Positions 6,158 through 12,779 of a stretch of 12,779 bases of DNA are shown piece by piece. Source of the stretch: an uncultured Collinsella sp. (lineage in GTDB: Bacteria; Actinomycetota; Coriobacteriia; Coriobacteriales; Coriobacteriaceae); NCBI GenBank assembly GCA_900551555.1, contig URWC01000041.1, forward strand, positions 1-12,779. Direction: 5' to 3'. The position numbers and the translations under genes were made by a program. Below the pieces are notes generated by a model. The model saw nothing but the letters and a program-made list of their open reading frames with translations, was not told where the DNA came from and made no database searches. Numbering within the stretch: the first letter of the stretch is position 1; each line of letters opens with the position of its first letter.

Positions 6158-6970
6158 ATGGCATTCATGAAACGCGTGCGTCTTGATGACGAACTGATTT
6201 CACAGGGCATCTGCGCCGATCGCGCGGATGCCCTTCGCACTCTTATGGCGGGCTTGGTCTCGAGTGGGGGCGAGCGTTTGACTTCGCCGGGCCTTAAGGT
6301 AATCCCGGGCCTGCCGCTGCACGTTAAGGGGCGCATTCCCTATGTTGGCCGCGGCGGTCTTAAGCTCGAAGGCGCGCTTGATGCGTTTGGCATCAATCCG
6401 ACGGGCCTTGCCTGTCTGGATGTGGGCTGCTCTACCGGTGGCTTTACCGATTGCCTGCTCAAGCGCGGAGCTGCGACCGTTGTCTCGGTGGACGTTGGTC
6501 GCGCCCAGTTCGATTGGTCGTTACGTCAGGACGATCGCGTGTCGCTGCATGAGCGCACAAACGTGACGCAGCTGCCTGAGCTTGGCTATGCCGGCGCCAT
6601 CGACCTGGCAGTGTGTGATGTCTCGTTTACCAGCATCGCGAACATTATCGATGCGGTGCTGGCGTGCCTGGCGCCTACGGGTGCATTCTGCACGCTCGTA
6701 AAGCCGCAGTTTGAGGCTCCGGCGGCGCTGGTGGGCGAGGGCGGCATCGTGACCGATCCCGCCGTGCGCCGCGATACACTCGTTGCGGCAGTTGAACTCT
6801 TTGCTGCCAAGGGGCTGTTCCCGGTCGATGTGTGCGTGTCGCCCATTCATGGTGCCAAGGGAAACGTTGAGTTTTTCCTGTACGGCACGAGGTATGCCCC
6901 CGGCGGACGTACCGACGATGAGCTGCAATCCCAGGTATCGGTTTTGAGCGAGAAAGCTGCAACGCTATGA
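6158..6970 (+). CDS. tlyA: TlyA-family S4-domain rRNA 2'-O-methyltransferase
   Basis: TlyA enzymes methylate ribose 2'-OH groups of cytidines in 16S and/or 23S rRNA using S-adenosylmethionine. An S4 RNA-binding domain (about 7-60, starting VRLDDELISQG) is followed by a YVGRGGLKLEGAL linker and a Rossmann methyltransferase domain. The SAM loop is LDVGCSTGGFTD (87-98). The FtsJ-type K-D-K-E catalytic set appears to be K69 (GGLKLE), D154 (VCDVSF), K182 (VKPQFE) and E238 (GNVEFF). Length is 270 residues, normal for the family. The start is uncertain: ATG 6158 is chosen, but TTG 6155 and ATG 6167 are in the same frame and no strong ribosome binding site decides. The gene starts 26 nt after xseB, and its stop overlaps the nadK start as ATGA. 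Confidence 0.92.
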   Translation: MAFMKRVRLDDELISQGICADRADALRTLMAGLVSSGGERLTSPGLKVIPGLPLHVKGRIPYVGRGGLKLEGALDAFGINPTGLACLDVGCSTGGFTDCLLKRGAATVVSVDVGRAQFDWSLRQDDRVSLHERTNVTQLPELGYAGAIDLAVCDVSFTSIANIIDAVLACLAPTGAFCTLVKPQFEAPAALVGEGGIVTDPAVRRDTLVAAVELFAAKGLFPVDVCVSPIHGAKGNVEFFLYGTRYAPGGRTDDELQSQVSVLSEKAATL

Positions 6971-7827
6971 AGGTCTTTCTGGTTCCCAATTACTACAAGC
7001 AAGAGGCGGTCGAGAGCGGCCTGATGCTCGAGCTTTGGCTGACGCGCCAGGGCTATGAGGTCGCATGGGCTGCCGACCAGCGATCGAAGATTCAGAGCAC
7101 GCCTGATATTGACGGCTCCGATCTGGTCATTACGCTCGGCGGCGACGGTACGTTGCTGCGCGCTGCCCGCATCCTCAACCATCGCGAGATTCCTATCCTC
7201 GGTCTTTCCTATGGTCACCTGGGCTTTTTAACTGCTGCGAGCCCCGAGGAGCGCGACATTCTTAAGGTCGTGAGCGACGCCCTTTCCGGCGAGCTGCACG
7301 TGAGCCGTCGCGCCACCATCGCTGCGGATATCGTGTCAGTGCGCGATGATGGCACGAAGGATGTCGTGCGCACATTCGCCCTCAACGACATGGCGCTCAC
7401 GCGCGGCCCCCTGTCCGATATGGTCGAGTTCGACATCACGGTGTCGGGCCATCATATCGACCGCCTGCGCGGTGACGGTGTTGTCGTTTCGACAGCGACC
7501 GGCTCCACCGGCTATGCGCTTTCCGCCGGTGGCCCCATCGTGAGCCCCGATTACACGGGCATGGTCTGCGTGCCCATCGCTCCACATACCATTCAGGCTC
7601 GCGCTTTCTTGACTTCGCCGAGTGATGTCGTCGAGATCTTTATGTCCGATGATCGCCCGAGCGTTCCGGCAATCGCCATCGACGGACAGTTTATTACCTG
7701 CGATGGCACGGTCGAGAGCGTGGCTGTGCGTCGCGGTCCCGGCGATGTGCTGCTGCTGGATTACGGCCCCGAGAGCTTCTATAACTCGGTTAGCCGTGTG
7801 TTCTACGGAGTGCGTCATGATCGATGA
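6967..7827 (+). CDS. nadK: NAD kinase (ATP/polyphosphate-dependent)
   Basis: NAD kinase phosphorylates NAD to NADP and is the only known route to NADP. The 286-residue protein shows the catalytic GGDGT motif (58-62), a LGLSYGHLGFLT segment (78-89), FALNDMAL (137-144) and the NAD-binding glycine-rich block GDGVVVSTATGSTGYALSAGGP (169-190). All are in normal order, with the C-terminal beta domain. In the second motif the usual NxGxLGFL reads SYGHLGFL, with Ser81 in place of the common Asn. The ATG overlaps the tlyA stop by 4 nt, and the 3' end overlaps recN by 11 nt, so the three genes are almost certainly co-translated. The tlyA-nadK-recN order is common in actinobacteria and Firmicutes. Confidence 0.95.
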   Translation: MKVFLVPNYYKQEAVESGLMLELWLTRQGYEVAWAADQRSKIQSTPDIDGSDLVITLGGDGTLLRAARILNHREIPILGLSYGHLGFLTAASPEERDILKVVSDALSGELHVSRRATIAADIVSVRDDGTKDVVRTFALNDMALTRGPLSDMVEFDITVSGHHIDRLRGDGVVVSTATGSTGYALSAGGPIVSPDYTGMVCVPIAPHTIQARAFLTSPSDVVEIFMSDDRPSVPAIAIDGQFITCDGTVESVAVRRGPGDVLLLDYGPESFYNSVSRVFYGVRHDR

Positions 7828-9445
7828 GCTGCAGGTTTCCAACATTGCACTCATTCGCGAGGCGACGTTGGTTCCGAGCGCGGGCCTAACGGTTCTGACT
7901 GGAGAAACCGGCGCCGGTAAGACCGCGCTGCTCTCGGCCCTCAAGCTTATTTTGGGCGAGCGCGCGGATTCGTCAACGGTGCGCGAGGGTGAGGCGCTGG
8001 CGAGCGTTGAGGCGCGACTCTTCGACGGGCCGCACGACCCGGAGGGCTTCACGGTCCAGCGCAGCCTTTCTGCCGAGGGCCGCAGCCGCGTGAAGATTGA
8101 CGGCCGCATCGCCAGTGTGCGCGAGCTTTCGGAGCGCGTTGGCGTGATGATGGATCTGTGCGGCCAGCACGAGCACCAGCGCTTGCTCGATCCGACGCAT
8201 CACGTTGCGATGGTCGATGCGTGGGCGGGACGCTCTGCGCTCGAGGCGCTCGAGCACTACCGTGCTTGCTTTAAAGCCTCGCGCGCGGCCGCTAAGGAGG
8301 TCCGTCGCGTTGAGGAGGCCTCGCGTGCGCAGGGGAGCCGCGTCGAGGAGGCGCGCTTTGCCCTCGAGCGCATCGGCGAGGTCGACCCCAAGCCGGGCGA
8401 GTATGAGGAACTCGAGGAACTGCTGCCGCGCTTCGAACATGCCGAGGTACTGGTTGCCACGGCTAACGATGCCCATGCATCGCTTGCCTCTGAAGGGGGA
8501 GCGCTCGATGCCGTGAACAGCGCCGTGGCAGAGCTTTCCCGAATGGCTACCGTCGATCGCAAACTGGGCGATATTGCCGATGCGCTTTCGGATGCCTGTA
8601 TCTCCCTTGAGGATTGCGCGAACGAGCTTCGTGCCTATCGTGATGGCGTCGCCTTCGACCCGCGCGAGCTCGCTCGCATGCGTGAGCGGTATTCCGACCT
8701 CAAGGGCCTGTTGCGTCAGTGGGGTCCCACCATGGACGATGTTTTTGCCATGCGCGAACGCTCACAAGAGTTGCTGTCTCTGGTCGATGATGGAGATGAA
8801 CAGATCAAAAAGGCGCGTGAGGCACTCGGGAGCGCCGAGCGCGAGTTGTTTGCCGCCGCCAAGGCACTTAAGCGCGCGCGGAATACCGCAGCCCCGCGCT
8901 TTTGCCACGAGGTCGGCCGCCAGATGGCTCGCCTGGAGATGGGTGGCGCCGAGCTCGTCTGGGAGTCGCGCGATCTTCCGCGTGCTGAGTGGACGCCCGT
9001 TGGTCCTTCGAGCTACGAGCTGCTATACCGCAGCGGTGCCGGTTTGACGCCGCGCCCCCTGCGTCGAATTGCGTCGGGCGGCGAGCTCAGCCGCGTCATG
9101 CTGGCAAGCAAGGTTGTCCTCGGTAACGCGGACGGTGTCGATACGCTGGTGTTTGACGAGGTCGATGCTGGTGTCGGTGGCTCCACGGCGCGTGCGCTCG
9201 CGGGCGTGCTGGCAGATCTCGCCGCTACGCATCAGGTGATTGTCGTAACCCACTTGGCGCAGGTCGCCGTCATGGCCGACAAACATTATGTTGTCAGTAA
9301 GGAACCGGGCGATGTTCCCCAGACGCATTTGGACGAGGTGACCGGCGAAGCGCGTACCGCCGAGATCGCCCGCATGTTGAGCGGCGATCAGTCCGAGGCG
9401 AGCTTGGCCCACGCCAAGCAGATGCTTGAAGAAGCTCGAGGCTAG
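7817..9445 (+). CDS. recN: DNA repair protein RecN
   Basis: RecN is an SMC-like ATPase recruited early to DNA double-strand breaks. The 542-residue protein is close to the usual length. It has an N-terminal half-domain with Walker A GETGAGKT (29-36), a charged coiled-coil middle (about 150-360), and a C-terminal half-domain. The ABC signature is SGGELSR (420-426), Walker B is VFDEVDAGVGG with D447 and E448, and the histidine switch is in THLAQ (H479). The Q-loop region (LCGQHEHQ) reads normally. The start at 7817 is supported by GGAG (7807-7810) 6 nt upstream and by the normal MIDELQVSNIALI N-terminus. A longer in-frame reading into nadK from 7622 has no family similarity. It is the last gene of the efp operon and ends at a hairpin shared with a convergent gene. 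Confidence 0.96.
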   Translation: MIDELQVSNIALIREATLVPSAGLTVLTGETGAGKTALLSALKLILGERADSSTVREGEALASVEARLFDGPHDPEGFTVQRSLSAEGRSRVKIDGRIASVRELSERVGVMMDLCGQHEHQRLLDPTHHVAMVDAWAGRSALEALEHYRACFKASRAAAKEVRRVEEASRAQGSRVEEARFALERIGEVDPKPGEYEELEELLPRFEHAEVLVATANDAHASLASEGGALDAVNSAVAELSRMATVDRKLGDIADALSDACISLEDCANELRAYRDGVAFDPRELARMRERYSDLKGLLRQWGPTMDDVFAMRERSQELLSLVDDGDEQIKKAREALGSAERELFAAAKALKRARNTAAPRFCHEVGRQMARLEMGGAELVWESRDLPRAEWTPVGPSSYELLYRSGAGLTPRPLRRIASGGELSRVMLASKVVLGNADGVDTLVFDEVDAGVGGSTARALAGVLADLAATHQVIVVTHLAQVAVMADKHYVVSKEPGDVPQTHLDEVTGEARTAEIARMLSGDQSEASLAHAKQMLEEARG

Positions 9446-9463
9446 GTTGTATCACCGGTGTTG

Positions 9464-9506
9464 GTGGGACAAAATAGACTGAATTTTTTGTCCCACTACG
9501 CTTTTT
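9464..9506. terminator. Convergent hairpin terminator between recN and the RpiR-type gene
   Basis: A perfect 11-bp stem pairs GTGGGACAAAA (9464-9474) with TTTTGTCCCAC (9486-9496) around an 11-nt loop. A TTTTT run at 9502-9506 follows for the + strand and overlaps the TAA stop of the opposing gene. For the minus strand the run after the stem is weaker, though A/T pairs close the loop. It shares a 10-nt word with the element at the window end. Confidence 0.75.
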
Positions 9507-10362
9507 ACTCCACAACCTTATCCGGCTGGATGAGCTCCTCGTAGTAGCTGATATGCTCGCGAGCGTCTTCAATCTCGGGCAGCAGGAAGTTGTAGATTAC
9601 TTCGATGATCATCGTGGCGCTGATCTTAGAGAACGCAAAGTCGCCTGTCGTCAGCAGCGCTTCGTGGTTGACGGTATTAAAAGTGTAGTCTGCCAGACGT
9701 GCGAGCGGGGATTTGCTGTCGCTGCTGATGACGACTACGGTTGCGCCGCAGTTGCGAGCCGCTTTTGCCATGCGATTCAGTCGGCGCGATTTGCCGGAGT
9801 TTGAGATTAGCACGATGACGTCACCCGGGCGTAACGTGAGCGCAAAGCCGATTGATGTCTCGCTAATGGTGCTCGCCATGCAGCGCAGGCCCAGCTGCGA
9901 AAACTTAAACGTCGCATCGAGCGCGACCGCGTTCGTATTGCCCACAGCTGCAAACTCAATAACCCCTGCATGCTTAAGGGCATGCACAACAGCCGCCAGC
10001 GTATCGTGGTCGATTCCGTCGATGGTCGCATTAAGCTCGCTCACCTTGGCAGCCAAGATGTTCTTGAGGCTCTGCTCCATATTGTCGAGCGAGACCTCGT
10101 CAGTCAGGCCCTCGTTGCGCTGGCTTTCCAAATCCCTCGCCAACGAAAACTGAAAGCTGCGGAAGCTGCCAAAGCCAAGCTTGCGGCAGAAGCGCGAAAC
10201 GGTCGCCTCGGACGTGGTGGCGGCGCGTGAGAGCTGAGCGGCCGTGAGGCGCGGCGCCTCGGACTGGTGCTCCAATATATAGTCGACAATGCGCTGCTCG
10301 GACTCGCTGTATCCCTGATGGGTACTAATGAGGGAAAGTGCGCTCTTGCTACTATCGGTCAT
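9505..10362 (-). CDS. MurR/RpiR-family transcriptional regulator (HTH plus SIS domain)
   Basis: The 285-residue protein has an RpiR-type N-terminal helix-turn-helix domain (about 1-77), with the core LTAAQLSRAATTSEATVSRF and then CRKLGFGSFRSFQ. A SIS sugar-phosphate-binding domain (about 120-255) follows, with GNTNAVAL (141-148) and the ISNSGKSRRLN phosphate-binding loop (186-196). Such regulators sense phosphorylated sugars and control adjacent catabolic or transport genes. The ATG at 10362 is chosen over an in-frame ATG at 10410 because AGGAG (10373-10369) lies 6 nt upstream of it. It is divergently transcribed from the PTS permease and separated by 272 bp of repeat-rich DNA, so it likely controls that permease and itself. 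Whether it represses or activates, and its ligand, cannot be read from sequence. A TATACT -10 box for it lies at 10416-10411. Confidence 0.92.
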   Translation of the reverse strand: MTDSSKSALSLISTHQGYSESEQRIVDYILEHQSEAPRLTAAQLSRAATTSEATVSRFCRKLGFGSFRSFQFSLARDLESQRNEGLTDEVSLDNMEQSLKNILAAKVSELNATIDGIDHDTLAAVVHALKHAGVIEFAAVGNTNAVALDATFKFSQLGLRCMASTISETSIGFALTLRPGDVIVLISNSGKSRRLNRMAKAARNCGATVVVISSDSKSPLARLADYTFNTVNHEALLTTGDFAFSKISATMIIEVIYNFLLPEIEDAREHISYYEELIQPDKVVE

Positions 10363-10410
10363 GGATGGCTCCTGGTTGGCATGAAAATCTAACTCGATTT
10401 GCAATGCCAT

Positions 10411-10416
10411 AGTATA
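10411..10416 (-). promoter_or_regulatory. -10 box for the RpiR-type regulator
   Basis: On the minus strand TATACT lies 48 nt upstream of the chosen start codon, within an AT-rich stretch. No good -35 hexamer is seen at 16-18 nt; TTGTAA occurs at only 13 nt. Transcription would start near 10404. Confidence 0.45.
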
Positions 10417-10464
10417 CGGGCATTTTCAATTACAAGATACACCTTGCTGTTTCAAGTGTTGATG

Positions 10465-10509
10465 GTAAACTTTCACCTACCGTTTACGGTTATGAAAGAA
10501 CCTTTCACC
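10465..10509. promoter_or_regulatory. Candidate operator: CTTTCA/TGAAAG repeat cluster
   Basis: The hexamer CTTTCA occurs at 10470-10475, inverted as TGAAAG at 10492-10497, again at 10502-10507, and a fourth time at 10556-10561. The first and third copies extend to an identical CTTTCACC, 32 bp apart, about three helical turns. Within the cluster GTAAAC (10465-10470) and GTTTAC (10482-10487) form an inverted repeat, and CCGTTTACGG (10480-10489) is a further short dyad. The cluster lies between the divergent regulator and permease genes, where an RpiR-type protein would be expected to bind. Confidence 0.5.
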
Positions 10510-10529
10510 GGAGAATTGCACCTTGTCTC

Positions 10530-10558
10530 TTCTCACGCGGACGGTAGGTTGGTATCTT
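10530..10558 (+). promoter_or_regulatory. Candidate promoter for the PTS permease
   Basis: TTCTCA (10530-10535) and TATCTT (10553-10558) are separated by exactly 17 nt and each match four of six consensus positions. A CTTTCA box (10556-10561) overlaps the -10 end. Transcription would begin near 10565, directly before the two leader hairpins. Both boxes are weak, so this is tentative. Confidence 0.35.
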
Positions 10559-10572
10559 TCAGTTGTGGAAAA

Positions 10573-10613
10573 ACGCGCATTGAAGCGCGTGTAGGGGAGC
10601 GCCCGCGGGCGCT
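10573..10613 (+). promoter_or_regulatory. Tandem GC-rich hairpins in the PTS leader
   Basis: The first hairpin pairs ACGCGC (10573-10578) with GCGCGT (10585-10590) around a 6-nt loop. The second is the perfect 16-bp palindrome AGCGCCCGCGGGCGCT (10598-10613). It ends 9 nt before the ribosome binding site AAGGAGGG (10623-10630). No T-run follows either, so they are not terminators; they could affect mRNA stability or translation. Confidence 0.55.
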
Positions 10614-10634
10614 GTACTCAAGAAGGAGGGACAC

Positions 10635-12638
10635 ATGGCTAAGTTTGACATCATCGCCGCGACCGGTTGCCCGACCGGCATTGCGCACACCTTCATGGCT
10701 AAGGAGGCGCTGGAGAAGGCAGCTGCCGAGCGCGGTCTGACCATTAAGGTCGAGACTCATGGCCAGGTCGGTGTCGAGAACGAGCTCACCAAGAGTGAGA
10801 TCGCTGGTGCCAAGGCCGTCGTCGTCGCAGCCGACAAGGATGTCCAGGCTGAGCGTTTCGCCGGCAAGCCCATGGTTTCCGTTGGTGTTTCCAAGGCCCT
10901 GTCCGTTGAGGCCGCCGGTAAGCTGATTGACCGCGCGCTCGCCGCCAAGGGTGACGACACGGTTGCAGCTGCTGCCGATATCGAGGATGAGGTCGAGGAG
11001 AAGGAGTCCATCGGCCACATCATCTACAAGCACCTCATGAACGGCGTCAGCCACATGCTGGTCTTCGTTGTTGCTGGTGGTGTTCTGACCGCTGTCTCGT
11101 TCCTGTGGGGCATTACGTCCTTCGATTCGACGGCGTCTGACTACAACAGCTTTGCTGCGATGCTCAAGATCATCGGCGGCATCGCCATGAACCTTATGGT
11201 TCCGGTGCTTTCCGCCTACATCGCCGAATCCATCGGCAAGCGCCCGGCGCTCGTCCCCGGCTTTGTTGCCGGTATGATCGCCATCCAGGGCCTGCCTGTT
11301 AACGCCGAGACCGGCATGATCGATGCCGGTGGCGCCGGCGTGGGCTTCGGCTTCCTGGGCGGCATCGTCGGCGGCTTCCTTGCCGGCTATGTCATCTTGC
11401 TGCTCGAGAAGGTCTTTGCCGGTCTGCCCAAGAATCTGGACGGCCTCAAGGCTATCTTCCTGTACCCGCTGTTCTCGACGGCTATCGTCGGCCTGGTCAT
11501 GCTCGGCATTTCCGGCCCCATGGCTGCCATCAACACCGCCATGATGGACTTCCTCAAGGGCCTGTCCGCCTCTGGCGCCGTTGTCCTGGGTCTTGCCATT
11601 GGCTGCATGTGCGCCTTTGACATGGGCGGCCCGGTCAACAAGGCTGCTTACGTCACCGGTACCGCTATGCTCACCGAGGCTCTGGCCGCCGGTGTCGGCA
11701 CCGACACCTATAACTTCGGCACCAACTTCATGGCTGCCGTCTCCGCCGCCTGCATCGTTCCGCCGCTGATCACCACTTTCGCCGTCATCGTTGGCAAGAA
11801 GTACTTCAGCCAGGAGGATCACGACGCCGGTGTCGTCAACCTCATCCTTGGTTGCACCCACATCACCGAGGGCGCCATTCCGTTCATGACCAAGAACATC
11901 TGGCCCGTCATGCCCATCATGATGCTCGGTTCCTCTATCGCTTCGATCCTGACCATTATGTTCAACGTTCACGATCCGGCGCCTCACGGTGGCTTCCTGG
12001 TCCTGCCCGTTGTCGAGAACGGTCCGCTTTGGGTCCTCGCGATCCTCATCGGCGCTGTGGTCGGTGGCATCCTGTTCGTGGCCTTCAAGAAGTACGACTT
12101 CGAGAAGAACCAGAAGGCCGCTCCTGTAGCCAAGCCCGTTGAGGCTCCCAAGGCCGCTGCCGTCGAGGCCCCCGAGGCCGAGGCTGCTGACTTCGTGAAG
12201 GTCGAGAACGTCTTTGTCGCCGAGGACTTCGCTTCTCGTGACGAGGCTCTGAGCTTCGTTTCCAACCAGGCTGTCAAGGCCGGTATCGCCAGCGACGCCG
12301 ACGCCGTGTTGAACGCCTTCCTGGCCCGCGAGGCCGAGGGCACCACGGGCATGATGGAGGGCTTCGCCATCCCGCATGCCAAGTCCGACGCCATTACCGA
12401 GGCTGCTGTTATCGTCGTCAAGGACGAGTCCGGCGTGACCGGTTGGGACACCATGGACGGCGCTCCCGTCAACGTGGCTATCGCCCTGCTCATCCCCGGT
12501 GCACAGGCCGGCACTACGCACCTCAAGATCCTGTCCAAGGTCGCCGAGGCGCTCATGGACGAGGACTTCCGTGCCACCGTCAAGGGTTCCACCGACGCCG
12601 CCGAGATCGCCAAGACGATCAACGCCCGCCTGGTCTAA
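10635..12638 (+). CDS. Fructose-family PTS permease, fused EIIB-EIIC-EIIA
   Basis: This 667-residue membrane transporter takes up a sugar and phosphorylates it using phosphate from HPr. EIIB (about 1-105) has the phospho-accepting C12 in TGCPTGIAHTFMA. EIIC (about 126-487) is a multi-span membrane domain with MGGPVNKA (330-337) and THITEGAIPF (408-417, E412), both fructose-family motifs. An Ala/Pro/Glu-rich linker (about 492-518) leads to EIIA (about 521-667) with phospho-accepting H581 in GFAIPHAKS. All three phosphotransfer sites are intact. The start is supported by AAGGAGGG (10623-10630). No fruK or DeoR-type FruR gene is adjacent; instead an RpiR-type regulator is divergent, so the substrate may be fructose or another sugar such as a mannose derivative. 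The gene stands alone before a terminator. Codon use is strongly biased, suggesting high expression when induced. Confidence 0.95.
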   Translation: MAKFDIIAATGCPTGIAHTFMAKEALEKAAAERGLTIKVETHGQVGVENELTKSEIAGAKAVVVAADKDVQAERFAGKPMVSVGVSKALSVEAAGKLIDRALAAKGDDTVAAAADIEDEVEEKESIGHIIYKHLMNGVSHMLVFVVAGGVLTAVSFLWGITSFDSTASDYNSFAAMLKIIGGIAMNLMVPVLSAYIAESIGKRPALVPGFVAGMIAIQGLPVNAETGMIDAGGAGVGFGFLGGIVGGFLAGYVILLLEKVFAGLPKNLDGLKAIFLYPLFSTAIVGLVMLGISGPMAAINTAMMDFLKGLSASGAVVLGLAIGCMCAFDMGGPVNKAAYVTGTAMLTEALAAGVGTDTYNFGTNFMAAVSAACIVPPLITTFAVIVGKKYFSQEDHDAGVVNLILGCTHITEGAIPFMTKNIWPVMPIMMLGSSIASILTIMFNVHDPAPHGGFLVLPVVENGPLWVLAILIGAVVGGILFVAFKKYDFEKNQKAAPVAKPVEAPKAAAVEAPEAEAADFVKVENVFVAEDFASRDEALSFVSNQAVKAGIASDADAVLNAFLAREAEGTTGMMEGFAIPHAKSDAITEAAVIVVKDESGVTGWDTMDGAPVNVAIALLIPGAQAGTTHLKILSKVAEALMDEDFRATVKGSTDAAEIAKTINARLV

Positions 12639-12676
12639 TTCCACGGTACGCGAATAACATCGCCCCCTGTATATAA

Positions 12677-12711
12677 GGCGGAGTCCCTCTCCAGGGCCTC
12701 CGCCTTTTTTT
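12677..12711 (+). terminator. Intrinsic terminator after the PTS permease
   Basis: GGCGGAG (12677-12683) pairs with CTCCGCC (12698-12704). After one mismatch an inner CCC/GGG pair closes a 6-nt loop. Seven T residues (12705-12711) follow directly. It lies 38 nt after the stop codon. Confidence 0.93.
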
Positions 12712-12738
12712 CTATCCCTCCCATAAGTTGCGGTGAAA

Positions 12739-12779
12739 TAGGGACTGTTTAAACGATTCAACCCCAAATTCAGTCCCTA
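12739..12779. repeat. GGGAC...GTCCC inverted-repeat element at the window end
   Basis: Perfect 9-bp arms TAGGGACTG (12739-12747) and CAGTCCCTA (12771-12779) flank a 23-nt loop containing the GTTTAAAC palindrome. The right arm ends exactly at the window edge, so the element may be longer. Its minus strand contains GACTGAATTT, also found inside the recN/rpiR hairpin (9477-9486). It may be a dispersed intergenic repeat or a terminator for a gene beyond the window. Confidence 0.6.

Noticed and set aside
7622..7816. A 65-codon upstream extension of recN
   Set aside because: It lies wholly within nadK in another frame, has no RecN similarity, and the ATG at 7817 has GGAG at ideal spacing and a normal N-terminus.
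12747..12754. GTTTAAAC palindrome as a protein-binding site
   Set aside because: An 8-bp palindrome alone is weak evidence; it is better explained as part of the loop of the inverted-repeat element.
10533..12767. A 744-codon open frame on the minus strand opposite the PTS permease
   Set aside because: It mirrors a highly expressed, GC-rich gene whose codon bias removes stops on the opposite strand. Its translation is low-complexity Gly/Asp/Val/His with no family pattern, while the plus strand is a clear permease.
1..12779. CRISPR arrays, tRNA or rRNA genes, insertion sequences, phage genes
   Set aside because: No regularly spaced repeats, cloverleaf-like sequences, transposase motifs or phage proteins were seen in either strand.

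Overview
The window reads as a chromosomal core-gene region of a GC-rich bacterium, most likely a member of the Coriobacteriia (Actinomycetota) close to Collinsella. This placement is an inference from three things: high GC with strong G/C third positions, a gene order mixing the Firmicutes-style pepQ/pepP-efp-asp23(yqhY)-nusB-xseB-tlyA-recN tract with the tlyA-nadK-recN arrangement, and a phosphotransferase sugar transporter. No rRNA, tRNA, CRISPR array, insertion sequence or phage gene was seen.

Region 1 (26-2928, + strand) is one tightly packed unit. It starts with an MltG-type lytic transglycosylase that lacks its N-terminal part, then a YqeG-family HAD phosphatase, shikimate kinase (aroK), and a protein with the fold-wide sequence pattern of 3-dehydroquinate synthase (AroB) that has lost all three metal ligands. 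Gaps are 1 and 8 nt, then a 4-nt overlap. The AroB-like protein is the most unusual item in the window.

Region 2 (2929-9445, + strand) begins with a promoter-like segment and a strongly structured leader before an M24 aminopeptidase P gene, which ends in a clean intrinsic terminator. A TATAAT box then precedes a seven-gene run: efp, asp23/yqhY-like, nusB, xseB, tlyA, nadK, recN. The genes are separated by at most 26 nt, and the last ones overlap. They cover translation (EF-P), transcription and rRNA processing (NusB, TlyA), DNA repair (RecN, the ExoVII small subunit) and NADP supply. Compared with the Bacillus gene order, folD, xseA, ispA, dxs and argR are absent here, so the ExoVII small subunit is separated from its catalytic partner.

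Region 3 (9446-12779) has a convergent hairpin between recN and a minus-strand MurR/RpiR-type SIS-domain regulator. A 272-bp divergent control region follows, with repeated CTTTCA/TGAAAG boxes and two GC-rich hairpins, and then a fused fructose-family PTS permease (EIIB-EIIC-EIIA). The regulator probably controls the permease according to a sugar phosphate. The permease ends in a strong terminator, and the window closes on a GGGAC...GTCCC inverted repeat that shares a 10-nt internal word with the recN/rpiR hairpin, suggesting a dispersed intergenic element.
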